Positions 27,464 to 36,267 of a stretch of DNA of 37,087 bases are shown here, piece by piece. The notes below the pieces were generated by a model. That model worked only from the letters and a program-made list of their open reading frames with translations. It had not been told where the DNA came from and did not search any database. The stretch is taken from positions 1-37,087 of the forward strand of contig SLLL01000110.1 of the NCBI GenBank assembly GCA_007134085.1, read 5' to 3'. A program made the position numbers and the translations under genes. Every line of letters starts with the position of its first letter. Positions within the stretch are counted from its first letter, which is position 1. The stretch is from Balneolaceae bacterium (GTDB taxonomy: Bacteria; Bacteroidota; Rhodothermia; Balneolales; Balneolaceae).

Positions 27464-28612
27464 CTACCACTTTCCTTCGCGTACCGGATAGCTGCCCAAA
27501 ACCTTTAAATACTGTGCTTTTTTCGCCAGTTTTTCGAGTGCATCTGCCACTCTTGAGTTATTAGTATTGCCCTCAATATCAAGATAAAAAAGTGATTGCC
27601 ACGGATGCCCCATTCGCGGGCGAGACTCCAGTTTCGTCATATTTATTCCATTGGCATCGAGCAGGTTAAGGCACTTTAATAAAGCACCCTTTTCATCGAT
27701 TGTAGCGAAGATGAGGGATGTTTTACAGTTGAGCTGAGGGTCGCAGGAAATCTCATCTTTATTCACTATTACAAAGCGCGTGAAGTTGTCTTCCTGATTA
27801 GCTAAATCGCGTTTCAATATGTTTAAACCATAAATTTCAGCGGCATATGAGCTGGCTATTGCAGCTTGCGAAAGGTCATCATCATCCCGCACTTTCCGGG
27901 CAGCCATGGCAGTATCGAAATACGACTCTACATGGCACCTAGGCAGCGAGCTCAAAAAACGGCTGCACTGTGCAATAGCCTGCGGGTGAGATAAAATTCT
28001 CCTTACATTGCTCAATTGAACATTCTCCGGAGCCATTAGGCAGTGATTAATTTTCAGAACCTCCTCACCAATAATGTAGAGGTTCTTTTCATTAAGAAGA
28101 TCGTAGGTATCGTTGATGGAGCCGGCAGTAGTATTCTCAATCGGCAGAATGGAAACGTCAACATCGCCTTTTTCAACAGCATCAGCAGCTTCTTCAAAAC
28201 GGGTGTACCCAATACACTCCACATGCTTATACCGCTGTTTAAAATGCCGCATAGCCGCCTGATGGCTAAACGCCCCGTCAGTACCCTGATAAGAAACACG
28301 TATCACCTCTTCTTGTGCCTTATCGTTCTGATGGTCTAATAACGCATGTGTTTGGTAACGGACCGAGTGTTGAATAATCTCACGGAACAGCTGCTCAAGG
28401 AAAAAAGGATCCATGCCTGCTTCAGGCGCTTTTTCACGAATTTTCTTCAGCAACTTTTCCTCCCTTTCGGGATCGCGGATTTCGTCTGCACGTTCAAGTT
28501 TATCATGAATAACCTGCTGTACCACTTTTTGCCTTTCACCCAATGCTTTTACAATGGCATCATCGAGTTGATCGATGGTTTTTCGGATCTCTTCCAGTCG
28601 TTTTTTTGACAT
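27464..28612 (-). CDS. pheA: Bifunctional chorismate mutase / prephenate dehydratase (P-protein) with ACT domain
   Basis: AroQ-like N-terminus; VSYQGTDGAFSHQAA; ILPIENTTAGSINDTYDLL; ACT region KLESRPRMGHPWQSLFYLDIEG. Confidence 0.93.
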   Translation of the reverse strand: MSKKRLEEIRKTIDQLDDAIVKALGERQKVVQQVIHDKLERADEIRDPEREEKLLKKIREKAPEAGMDPFFLEQLFREIIQHSVRYQTHALLDHQNDKAQEEVIRVSYQGTDGAFSHQAAMRHFKQRYKHVECIGYTRFEEAADAVEKGDVDVSILPIENTTAGSINDTYDLLNEKNLYIIGEEVLKINHCLMAPENVQLSNVRRILSHPQAIAQCSRFLSSLPRCHVESYFDTAMAARKVRDDDDLSQAAIASSYAAEIYGLNILKRDLANQEDNFTRFVIVNKDEISCDPQLNCKTSLIFATIDEKGALLKCLNLLDANGINMTKLESRPRMGHPWQSLFYLDIEGNTNNSRVADALEKLAKKAQYLKVLGSYPVREGKW

Positions 28613-28614
28613 TC

Positions 28615-30327
28615 TTAGCGAATCTGTTTCTTCAGTTCCTGTATGCGTGTTAATACGTTATTACGGTCTAATTTACGGAATCGATCGGGTAAAAGTGCTT
28701 TTGATGTGCATTCTGCCACAGCTGTTAATGTTTGCAGTTCAACTTCGTCGGGATAAGTAGGCGGGAGAAAATCTTCGAAAACCGAATCTAAAATTTCAGG
28801 TGTAGTTTTATCAAGCCCTTCTGATGCTGTTCTGAACTTGGCTCTTGTAAGTGCAGCTTCCATATCGGCGCCGGAATAATTGGCATTGCCTTTTAATACT
28901 GCAGCCGGCACATACGGCTCAGAGAGTTCAAGGCCTGTTTTTTTCTGCATTGCCTCAAACAGTTCGATACGCTCTTCTTTTGTTTCGGGCGGAAATAGCG
29001 CAATATGCTCCTCAGCACGTCCCTGCCTTTTCAGGTCAATCGGCATCAGGTCAGGCCGGGCTGTCATCAAAAACCAGATGATTCGCCCACGGTTTTCGGT
29101 ATTACTCATAAACGTGGCAATCTGCGAAAACACCCTGCTCGAAACACCACTATCACCTGATGCGGCCCTGTCGCCCAGATAGGCATCGGCTTCATCAATC
29201 ATCACTGCCACTGGAGACATGGCCCTGAGTAAATTCAGAATTTTTTCAAGATTCCCCTCTGTAACACCCTGCCACTGGCTGCGGAAGTTTTTAAGCTTTA
29301 CCATGGGTATGCCTACCTCTCCCGAAAACGAGGTTACCAAAAAAGTTTTACCGGTACCAACCGGGCCGCAGACAAGATAACCCATTGGCAGCACATCGCG
29401 CCGGCCGGCTTTTAGTGCATTTACAGCCTGCCTCAGGTGATATTTTACTTTTTTATGGCCTGCCACTGAATCGAGATTTCCTTTGGTGTTAACAAACTCC
29501 AGCAAGCCGTAAGCCTCTGCTTCAATCATCTCTTTTTTGATTTTTGTAAGCGAACCAAAGGTTATTTTCTCACCATTTTGTACTGCATTAGAAAGAATGC
29601 TCTTGAGCTTCAGGTAGCCAAGGCCGGCTGTCATCTGTGCCATCACCTTTTCAGGCACTGAAGAAATCTCATTATATCGTTTAGGGTCAATTTCTGCCTT
29701 GATGAACCGAAGCCTGCCATCCTCATCAGGCAGAGTTATACGAACATCCGATGAGTATGGATTTTGCAGAAGTGTTCGGTTCAGGTCTGCCCGGTTTTCG
29801 GTGAGGAGTACTGTGGTAAAATCTGCTGCAAGAAAAAGCGGGTCATGAGCCCATTTCAACAGATAGACGAGCGAATTTCGGTCTTCGGTTCCTGAACTGC
29901 CGGTATCGCTTGCAGGCACAATGGTTTCTGCAAAATCGATAATAAGGGCAATACTTTTGTTCTGGTCGAGCCGCGAACGGAAATATTGCTCAAGAATAGA
30001 GAAGACCCGCACAGGATCTTTTGGCAGCTTTTTAGCATACTCCGTTCCGGCAAACGAATCCTGGCCGGCAACTGCCCGGCTAAAATCCCGTTGTGAATCC
30101 TGATCTCGGAAATAGATACCGGAGGCACGGTCGTAGAAAACCACAATATCACGGGCACCAAAAAACTCTTCCGCCATGAATGTTTTCAGGCGCAGATATT
30201 TTTTATCTGTTTCAGGCCCTACAGGTACAAGGTCGTGTACATTTCCATGTATGATAAACTGGTTAAGCGTTCTGCTGAGATACTTTCTAGCGAGCTGCCC
30301 TGCCCATTCGGGATATGTATCTATCAT
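28615..30327 (-). CDS. Two-module AAA ATPase: N-terminal module without Walker A, C-terminal classic AAA module
   Basis: Walker A GPVGTGKT (aa 321-328), pore-loop-like SQWQGVTE, Walker B VAVMIDEAD, sensor/SRH MTARPDLMPIDLKRQGRAEEHIALFPP. N-terminal half has Walker-B-like SIALIIDFAE but no P-loop. Confidence 0.88.
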   Translation of the reverse strand: MIDTYPEWAGQLARKYLSRTLNQFIIHGNVHDLVPVGPETDKKYLRLKTFMAEEFFGARDIVVFYDRASGIYFRDQDSQRDFSRAVAGQDSFAGTEYAKKLPKDPVRVFSILEQYFRSRLDQNKSIALIIDFAETIVPASDTGSSGTEDRNSLVYLLKWAHDPLFLAADFTTVLLTENRADLNRTLLQNPYSSDVRITLPDEDGRLRFIKAEIDPKRYNEISSVPEKVMAQMTAGLGYLKLKSILSNAVQNGEKITFGSLTKIKKEMIEAEAYGLLEFVNTKGNLDSVAGHKKVKYHLRQAVNALKAGRRDVLPMGYLVCGPVGTGKTFLVTSFSGEVGIPMVKLKNFRSQWQGVTEGNLEKILNLLRAMSPVAVMIDEADAYLGDRAASGDSGVSSRVFSQIATFMSNTENRGRIIWFLMTARPDLMPIDLKRQGRAEEHIALFPPETKEERIELFEAMQKKTGLELSEPYVPAAVLKGNANYSGADMEAALTRAKFRTASEGLDKTTPEILDSVFEDFLPPTYPDEVELQTLTAVAECTSKALLPDRFRKLDRNNVLTRIQELKKQIR

Positions 30328-30368
30328 AACTTTTTCTTTTCACTGTTATTCGCTAAATGGCTACCCTG

Positions 30369-31652
30369 CTAATCTCCAGTACCTGTAATAAGCTTTACAG
30401 TTTCCAGCTTACTTTGGGTTGCCTTCGTAATTATAAACGTATTTCCGTTGATCAAAATCTCTTCATTCACTTTTGGAATTCGGCCGGTATGATGAATAAT
30501 GTAACCAGCTACCGTTTCGAAATCATCATCTTCATAATTAAAAACAATTTCAGGATAATGCTCCTCAAGGTCATCCAGTTCAACCGAGCCCGATAGCAGA
30601 AACGTGTTATGATTGATCTTCTTAATCACATCACTTTCTTTATCATACTCATCCTGAATATCGCCTACCACCTCTTCAATTAAATCTTCAATGGTTACCA
30701 TACCCGCTGTACCTCCATATTCATCAATTACCACCGCAACCGAAATGTTACTCTGCCTGAATTCGGTTAACAGGTCTTTCGATTTTTTACTGGATGGAAT
30801 AAGCTTTACCGGCCGTATGATCTCACTGATGTCCTTCGGGTTGCTGAACATATCATATGCAAAAACCACCCCGATAATGTCATCAATTGTGTCCTGGTAA
30901 ACCGGAACTTTTGAGTAGCCCGATTCAATGAATGCCTTTTTAAGATCCTGCAGGCTGGCGCTCTTTTCAACAGCAACAATTTCTGTACGGGGTACCATCG
31001 TTTCGCGAACCCGCTTATTGGAGAGCTCGAGAACGTTATGCAGTATTTCCGAATCATCATGATCAATATCCTTGCTGCCGCCGCTCTCCTTAAGTTCTCT
31101 GAAAATCATTTCAACGTCCTGCCGCCGAAATACTTTATCACTACGTTCATTGCCTACTTTAAGCATTCGAATGAGCAAACCGGATGCACTGTTGCTCAAA
31201 TAGATGAGTGGCCATAACAGATATTCAGTTATTCGCAAAGGAATGGCAATAACTTTAATGATATGATCTGCCAGTACCCTGAAAATGGCTTTGGAAAGAA
31301 TTTCTCCAAATAAAAGAATTAGTACCGAAGCGATGACAGTCTGGAGAAAAAGAACCATCGCCCCGCTCGGCATATCCGCAAAAAACGAAGAGTACATGGC
31401 ACGGATGGGTTCAGCGAGGAAAATGGCCATCAGTGTAGCATAAGCCACATTGATGATGTTATTCCCTACAAGTGTTGTGGAGAGAAATTTTTCGGGATTG
31501 TCACTAAAATAGGCGAGCGACCTGCCACGAAATGTATCTTTACGCGACTCTATTTCGAGCTTCAGTTTGTTGGCGGTTACAAATGCCATTTCCGAACCCG
31601 AAAAAAAAGCACTAATCAGAATTACAATTACAATGTAAAAAACTTCAGGCAT
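30369..31652 (-). CDS. CNNM/HlyC-CorC family membrane protein (DUF21 + CBS pair + CorC_HlyC)
   Basis: FYIVIVILISAFFSGSEMAFVTANK; NKRVRETMVPRTEIVAVE; VVIDEYGGTAGMVTIEDLIEEVVGDIQDEYD. Confidence 0.93.
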   Translation of the reverse strand: MPEVFYIVIVILISAFFSGSEMAFVTANKLKLEIESRKDTFRGRSLAYFSDNPEKFLSTTLVGNNIINVAYATLMAIFLAEPIRAMYSSFFADMPSGAMVLFLQTVIASVLILLFGEILSKAIFRVLADHIIKVIAIPLRITEYLLWPLIYLSNSASGLLIRMLKVGNERSDKVFRRQDVEMIFRELKESGGSKDIDHDDSEILHNVLELSNKRVRETMVPRTEIVAVEKSASLQDLKKAFIESGYSKVPVYQDTIDDIIGVVFAYDMFSNPKDISEIIRPVKLIPSSKKSKDLLTEFRQSNISVAVVIDEYGGTAGMVTIEDLIEEVVGDIQDEYDKESDVIKKINHNTFLLSGSVELDDLEEHYPEIVFNYEDDDFETVAGYIIHHTGRIPKVNEEILINGNTFIITKATQSKLETVKLITGTGD

Positions 31653-31691
31653 CTAGGAGGTTTCGCAAAGGTTGAAATTGAGAACTGGCTA

Positions 31692-32477
31692 TCATCTGCC
31701 TTTAAACTCTGCTTTTCTTTTTTCGAGAAATGCGCCGGTACCCTCGGTAAAATCTTCTGTTTCGCACAGGCCTCCAAAAAGTACAGCTTCACGGGCAAAT
31801 CCGTTTGCATTGCCTGCCCGGTTTACCGCCTCAATTGCCGCAGCGATTGCAAGCGGGCCATTTTTGCTGATGGTTGCGGCCAGTTTTTTAGCATATTCAA
31901 GTGCTTCATCAGCAGGCAGAACAGCGTTTACAAGGCCGGTTTGAAGGGCTTGTTCTGCATTAATTGGTTTTCCGGTGAGAATCATCTCCATCGCTTTCGA
32001 TTTACCTACCAAAGCAGGCAGGCGCTGCGTACCACCATAACCCGGAATCAACCCAAGAGAAACTTCGGGCAAACCAATTATTGCATTTTCTGTTGCTACC
32101 CTCAGGTGGCAGGCCATTGCCAGTTCAGCGCCGCCACCAAGTGCATAGCCATTTACCAGTGCAATTACAGGTTTTCTGCTTGTTTCAATAGCCTCAAAAA
32201 TCTGCTGTCCTCTGGAAGCAAGTTTCTCACCCGCCTGCTTATTTAACGTACTTAGCTCTTTGATGTCGGCGCCGGCTACAAATGCTTTCTCCCCGGCACC
32301 CGTGATGATGAGCACTTTGATGGCATCATCGGCTTGTACCATTTCTACCGCATCAGAAAGCTCGCTGAGCACCTGTGCGTTTAACGCATTCAGTTTGTCA
32401 GGGCGGTTTATGGTAAGTGTGGCAACGCCATTCTCATCGGCATCTAACAAAATCGTCTCAAATTCAGGTTGGCTCAT
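31692..32477 (-). CDS. Enoyl-CoA hydratase/isomerase (crotonase) family protein
   Basis: LTINRPDKLNALN, AFVAGADIKEL, ALGGGAELAMACHLRVA, LPEVSLGLIPGYGGTQRL. Confidence 0.95.
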   Translation of the reverse strand: MSQPEFETILLDADENGVATLTINRPDKLNALNAQVLSELSDAVEMVQADDAIKVLIITGAGEKAFVAGADIKELSTLNKQAGEKLASRGQQIFEAIETSRKPVIALVNGYALGGGAELAMACHLRVATENAIIGLPEVSLGLIPGYGGTQRLPALVGKSKAMEMILTGKPINAEQALQTGLVNAVLPADEALEYAKKLAATISKNGPLAIAAAIEAVNRAGNANGFAREAVLFGGLCETEDFTEGTGAFLEKRKAEFKGR

Positions 32478-33358
32478 ACAGATTTTCTAACTTTCTTTTC
32501 TGTTTCGGTGTGCAGCTTTTCAGCATCTTTTTTCAGCTCGGCTAATTTAAGCTCTTTATCCATCTCTTCCATACCGGGGAACATATCATATTCCAGTTCC
32601 TCAATAACTGTGGTGGTCTCTTCAACCTCACTGAGAAGATGGTCAAGTTGATGCCCAACATCATCGGCGTTCGGCATGGTCATCGATTGTTCATAGATAT
32701 ATCTGATGGCATCTTCTATAGTATCGAGATGCGTTTCGGTAATCAAATACTTCTCTTTTGCTGTATCAAACTTTTTGAGGCGCTTGTTCAGAATACTCAG
32801 CCGCCGTTTTCCTGTGGCAAGAAGCTGTTCAGAGTCTGTTTCATTCAGTTTCGACTCCTGAAGTTTAACATCCCGCCGAATTTCATCCTCCACTTCCGAG
32901 TTCATATAAACCTCATATCTTCTGTGCATTTCAAGAAGATTAAGGTAGGTTGAGAGCAGATCTTCCATCTTATTTTGAATATGCTCCAGCATGCCTTTTG
33001 AGGAGTATGGAAGTGTATCAAAATTCTTTTTAACCTCTTTGGTGATGTGTTTCAACACCAGAAAACGTTTTTGCGATTTCGCATCAAGGCGATAAAAAAC
33101 CTGCTTTTCGTTCGATCCCTGCTGCTGCTCTTCTTTCTCTTTCTTCAGCCGGATATTTTTTTGATAGGATGGCAGCCTTGGCACAATACCCAAGTAGATA
33201 AGCTCCATCCCAAAAGCGAAGGCAAGAATTGCGTTAGGGGCAAGGCCAACATCGTTCAAAACAAGTGCGGATACCATTGCCACCAGCAGGCAAACAAGGT
33301 TTACCGGATGCAAAAATGCTTCTTTGGTGAAGTTTGTCTCTTTCTGTTCAGTTTCCAT
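32474..33358 (-). CDS. Uncharacterised protein with two N-terminal TM helices and long coiled coil
   Basis: LVCLLVAMVSALVLNDVGLAPNAILAFAFGMELIYLGIVP then a charged helical region; 4-bp overlap with the downstream crotonase; start abuts the stop of the upstream gene. Confidence 0.8.
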   Translation of the reverse strand: METEQKETNFTKEAFLHPVNLVCLLVAMVSALVLNDVGLAPNAILAFAFGMELIYLGIVPRLPSYQKNIRLKKEKEEQQQGSNEKQVFYRLDAKSQKRFLVLKHITKEVKKNFDTLPYSSKGMLEHIQNKMEDLLSTYLNLLEMHRRYEVYMNSEVEDEIRRDVKLQESKLNETDSEQLLATGKRRLSILNKRLKKFDTAKEKYLITETHLDTIEDAIRYIYEQSMTMPNADDVGHQLDHLLSEVEETTTVIEELEYDMFPGMEEMDKELKLAELKKDAEKLHTETEKKVRKSV

Positions 33359-33805
33359 CTACTTGTTTTCAGAATCTTGCTTTGGTTCCGTTTCGCCATC
33401 CGGTACTTTTCGTCCAACGGTTTTTTCGGCCTGCAGTTCATCAGCCTGTTGCTCAATTTCCCGGTAAAGCAAACCCATCTCCATTTTTATCTGTTTCAGC
33501 GTATTCTTGGCATTCTCTTTTCTCATCGATTCATCGAGCTCGGCATCGCTGGTATCACTCTCCATAAAGTGATCCATCGCTACATCGAGCCGGGCTTCAA
33601 TATGTGCCATTTTGTGGCGAACTTTTCCGAGAAAATCATCCACAGATGAGAGCAATTCATCAGAATTCATGCGCCTAAGTGATTCGTTCACATTCTGAAC
33701 ATAGGTTGAACGCCGGAGTTTTTCTTTTGCATCACGTATCTTCCGATAGTGATCTTTGTACTCCTCTTTGAGGCGTCTCCGCTCTTGTTCGCTGTTGCTA
33801 CTCAT
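33359..33805 (-). CDS. Uncharacterised soluble coiled-coil protein (148 aa)
   Basis: Highly charged, helix-rich sequence; lies 42 bp downstream of pspA; stop abuts the next ATG. Confidence 0.78.
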   Translation of the reverse strand: MSSNSEQERRRLKEEYKDHYRKIRDAKEKLRRSTYVQNVNESLRRMNSDELLSSVDDFLGKVRHKMAHIEARLDVAMDHFMESDTSDAELDESMRKENAKNTLKQIKMEMGLLYREIEQQADELQAEKTVGRKVPDGETEPKQDSENK

Positions 33806-33847
33806 GGGTTTGTCAATTTTGGATGAACATCAGCCGTTTCACAGTTA

Positions 33848-34612
33848 CTAAGCTTTGGTACGGCCTTTACCGATTGTTTTTTGAGACTCTTTCGCAGGCT
33901 CTTCTTCCTCATCAACCTCAATTTTCTTACTCTTAGGTGCTGGCTCTTCAGCTTTACCCATCTCCTGCTTAAACTGGTTCACAAGTTCTTGCGCGCGCAA
34001 TTTCTCGGCATTGGCTTCAATTTCCATTGTTTGGGTATCTACGCTTTCAAGGGCAATTTCCATCCGGGCTTCGTTGCGTGCTGTCTGCTCGTTCAGCCTG
34101 TTTACCATCTCACTGTGGGTTTGATCAAGCCCGCCCATCTCGAATGATTCAAGCGCATCAGCCACACGGCTCTGCCACTCTGCACGTTCACTCGCACGCA
34201 GCGCTTCACGTGCCTCTTTGATCTTCCGGTCTTTTTCGCGCATAAATGCCTGTTTCACTTTTATCGCTTTATCGTAAGCTTCATCGGCATACTTCATCTG
34301 CTGTTTAGACTGCGCAAGATTTTCTTTCGCCTTTTCGAGCTGTAGGGCATACCCTTCTGCAAGGTCATCCCGGTCGGCATTAATCGCCGATTTAATTTTT
34401 GCTGTGATCTCTGCAATTGTTTTTTCGTAGCGTTCTACCTCTTTGCGCAACATTACAGCATTCGCTTTTACAGTCGCGATATTTTCATTCATCTGAGGTA
34501 TCTGGTCGTTGAGCTCACGAATATTTTGCTCAAGAATAAGTTTGGGGTCTTCCATGGAGCTAACCATTCCGCCAAACATAGATTTAATGGCTCTGATAAA
34601 TCGTTTAAACAT
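33848..34612 (-). CDS. pspA: PspA/IM30 (Vipp1) family protein
   Basis: MFKRFIRAIKSMFGGMVSSMEDPKLILEQNIRELNDQIPQMNENIATVKANAVML...; amphipathic N-terminal helix plus long coiled coil; acidic/lysine-rich C-terminal tail. Confidence 0.9.
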   Translation of the reverse strand: MFKRFIRAIKSMFGGMVSSMEDPKLILEQNIRELNDQIPQMNENIATVKANAVMLRKEVERYEKTIAEITAKIKSAINADRDDLAEGYALQLEKAKENLAQSKQQMKYADEAYDKAIKVKQAFMREKDRKIKEAREALRASERAEWQSRVADALESFEMGGLDQTHSEMVNRLNEQTARNEARMEIALESVDTQTMEIEANAEKLRAQELVNQFKQEMGKAEEPAPKSKKIEVDEEEEPAKESQKTIGKGRTKA

Positions 34613-34693
34613 AGTTTTTAAGTTTTTTTGGTTAATAAACCTTTGTTAGAATCTTAGTGTATAATTTACAGGTTTTCGTGGCTTTCGCAATCT

Positions 34694-36040
34694 TTAAGCG
34701 CCATATTTGTGAAGTCCGTCTTTATCCACCATGTGTGTTATCTGCTGAAGCTTTTCAGGAGGTTCATTATCTAAGGTAATTGCCCTTTGCATCCCGTTTA
34801 CCGCTGATTCCACCATCTCTTCCTTGTTCGTGTGGATGGTGGCAAATGTTTCACCTTTATTTACCCGGTCACCTATTTTTTTATGGAGAATAAATCCTGC
34901 AGCGGCATCTACACTATCCTCTTTTGCACGGCGGCCGGCTCCAAGTTCAACAGAAACCATACCCATCGCGAAGGCATCCATTTTTGAGATGTACCCGTTA
35001 CCCGGTGCAGTTACTTCTTCAATATGTGCTGCCGCAGGATAACTTTCGGGGTTTTTTATTACGGATGAATCCCCTCCCTGCTCTTCAACAATATCAATCC
35101 ATTTTTGGAATGCGCTGCCATCGCTTATAGCCTCTTTACTCTTTTCTATGCCTTCCTCTATCGATACGGCTTTTTTGCCAAGATAAATCATGGTGCCGGC
35201 CAGCAGGTGGGTAATTTCCATCACATCATCCGGCCCACCACCTTTCAGGCAGTCGATACTCTCCTTCACTTCAAGCCAGTTCCCGATGGCATTTCCAAGC
35301 GGCTGTTCCATATTAGTGAGGAAAGCGATGGTCTGTTTTCCAAACTCTTCACCAATACCAACCAGCGTTTCTGCCAGTTTTACGGCATCTTCGTGTTTTT
35401 TCATGAAGGCACCTGACCCAAATTTCACATCCAGCACAAGTGCATCAATTCCCTCAGCCAGTTTTTTGCTCATTATGCTGCCGGCAATCAGCGGGATAGA
35501 TTCAACCGTTGCCGTAACATCACGCAGTGCATAGAGGCGTTTATCCGCCGGGGCAATCTCCTCAGTTTGCCCAACAAGTACAAGGTTCTGCCTTTCAAGA
35601 ATCTCTTTATAACGGTCAAGGTTTACATCAACCGTAAAGCCGGGTATCGACTCCAGTTTATCGAGCGTGCCGCCGGTATGGCCAAGCCCTCTGCCCGAAA
35701 TCATCGGCACGGGCACACCACAAGCTGCAACAATGGGTGCCAGAATGAGGGAGAGTTTATCACCAACCCCTCCGGTGGAATGTTTATCTACTTTTGTGCC
35801 TTCCACGTGGCTCAGATCAACCACAATACCACTGTGTAGCATAGAGTGTGTAAGTGCTGCGGCTTCCGATGTATCAAGGCCGTTCAGAAAAGATGCCATC
35901 AAAAAGGCACTCATCTGGTAATCTGGGATGCGGTCATCAGTGTAGGCCCGTATCAAATACTGTATTTCCTGCCGGGTTAATGTTTCGCCTTCTCGTTTTT
36001 TTCTAATGAGGGATACGGTATTAAACTCTTTTTGAGACAT
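34694..36040 (-). CDS. Pyrimidine-nucleoside/thymidine phosphorylase
   Basis: YQMSAFLMASFLNGL, DKHSTGGVGDKLSLILAPIVAACGVPVPMISGRGLGHTGGTLDKLESIPGF, VLDVKFGSGAFMK. Start taken at MSQKEF (36040); the ORF opens at 36046. Confidence 0.94.
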   Translation of the reverse strand: MSQKEFNTVSLIRKKREGETLTRQEIQYLIRAYTDDRIPDYQMSAFLMASFLNGLDTSEAAALTHSMLHSGIVVDLSHVEGTKVDKHSTGGVGDKLSLILAPIVAACGVPVPMISGRGLGHTGGTLDKLESIPGFTVDVNLDRYKEILERQNLVLVGQTEEIAPADKRLYALRDVTATVESIPLIAGSIMSKKLAEGIDALVLDVKFGSGAFMKKHEDAVKLAETLVGIGEEFGKQTIAFLTNMEQPLGNAIGNWLEVKESIDCLKGGGPDDVMEITHLLAGTMIYLGKKAVSIEEGIEKSKEAISDGSAFQKWIDIVEEQGGDSSVIKNPESYPAAAHIEEVTAPGNGYISKMDAFAMGMVSVELGAGRRAKEDSVDAAAGFILHKKIGDRVNKGETFATIHTNKEEMVESAVNGMQRAITLDNEPPEKLQQITHMVDKDGLHKYGA

Positions 36041-36128
36041 GAACAATTTTTCTTTTAAGTGATCTAATTCTTTAAGTTAGTCAAGTGATTTGCATAGATA
36101 AAAAAGAATCTCGTCTTCATTCGTAACT

Positions 36129-36146
36129 CCCGGTAAACACACCGGG
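36129..36146. promoter_or_regulatory. Short inverted repeat in the divergent phosphorylase/pdxB intergenic region
   Basis: CCCGGT-aaacac-ACCGGG, perfect 6-bp arms between two divergent start codons. Confidence 0.4.
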
Positions 36147-36267
36147 TTTACTCATCGCGCTCGATTTGACGATAGTTTTATAGTTCTATTTAACTCACAT
36201 AATCTTAATTAAATGTAGCAACTATTGCCACTTAAATCATAGCCAGCAAATTGCTATCATTACAGCT

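Noticed and set aside
33047-33649. 200-aa + strand ORF antisense to the coiled-coil genes
   Set aside because: Shadow ORF of charged coiled-coil coding sequence (F/L/R rich); the opposite strand has compact coupled genes.
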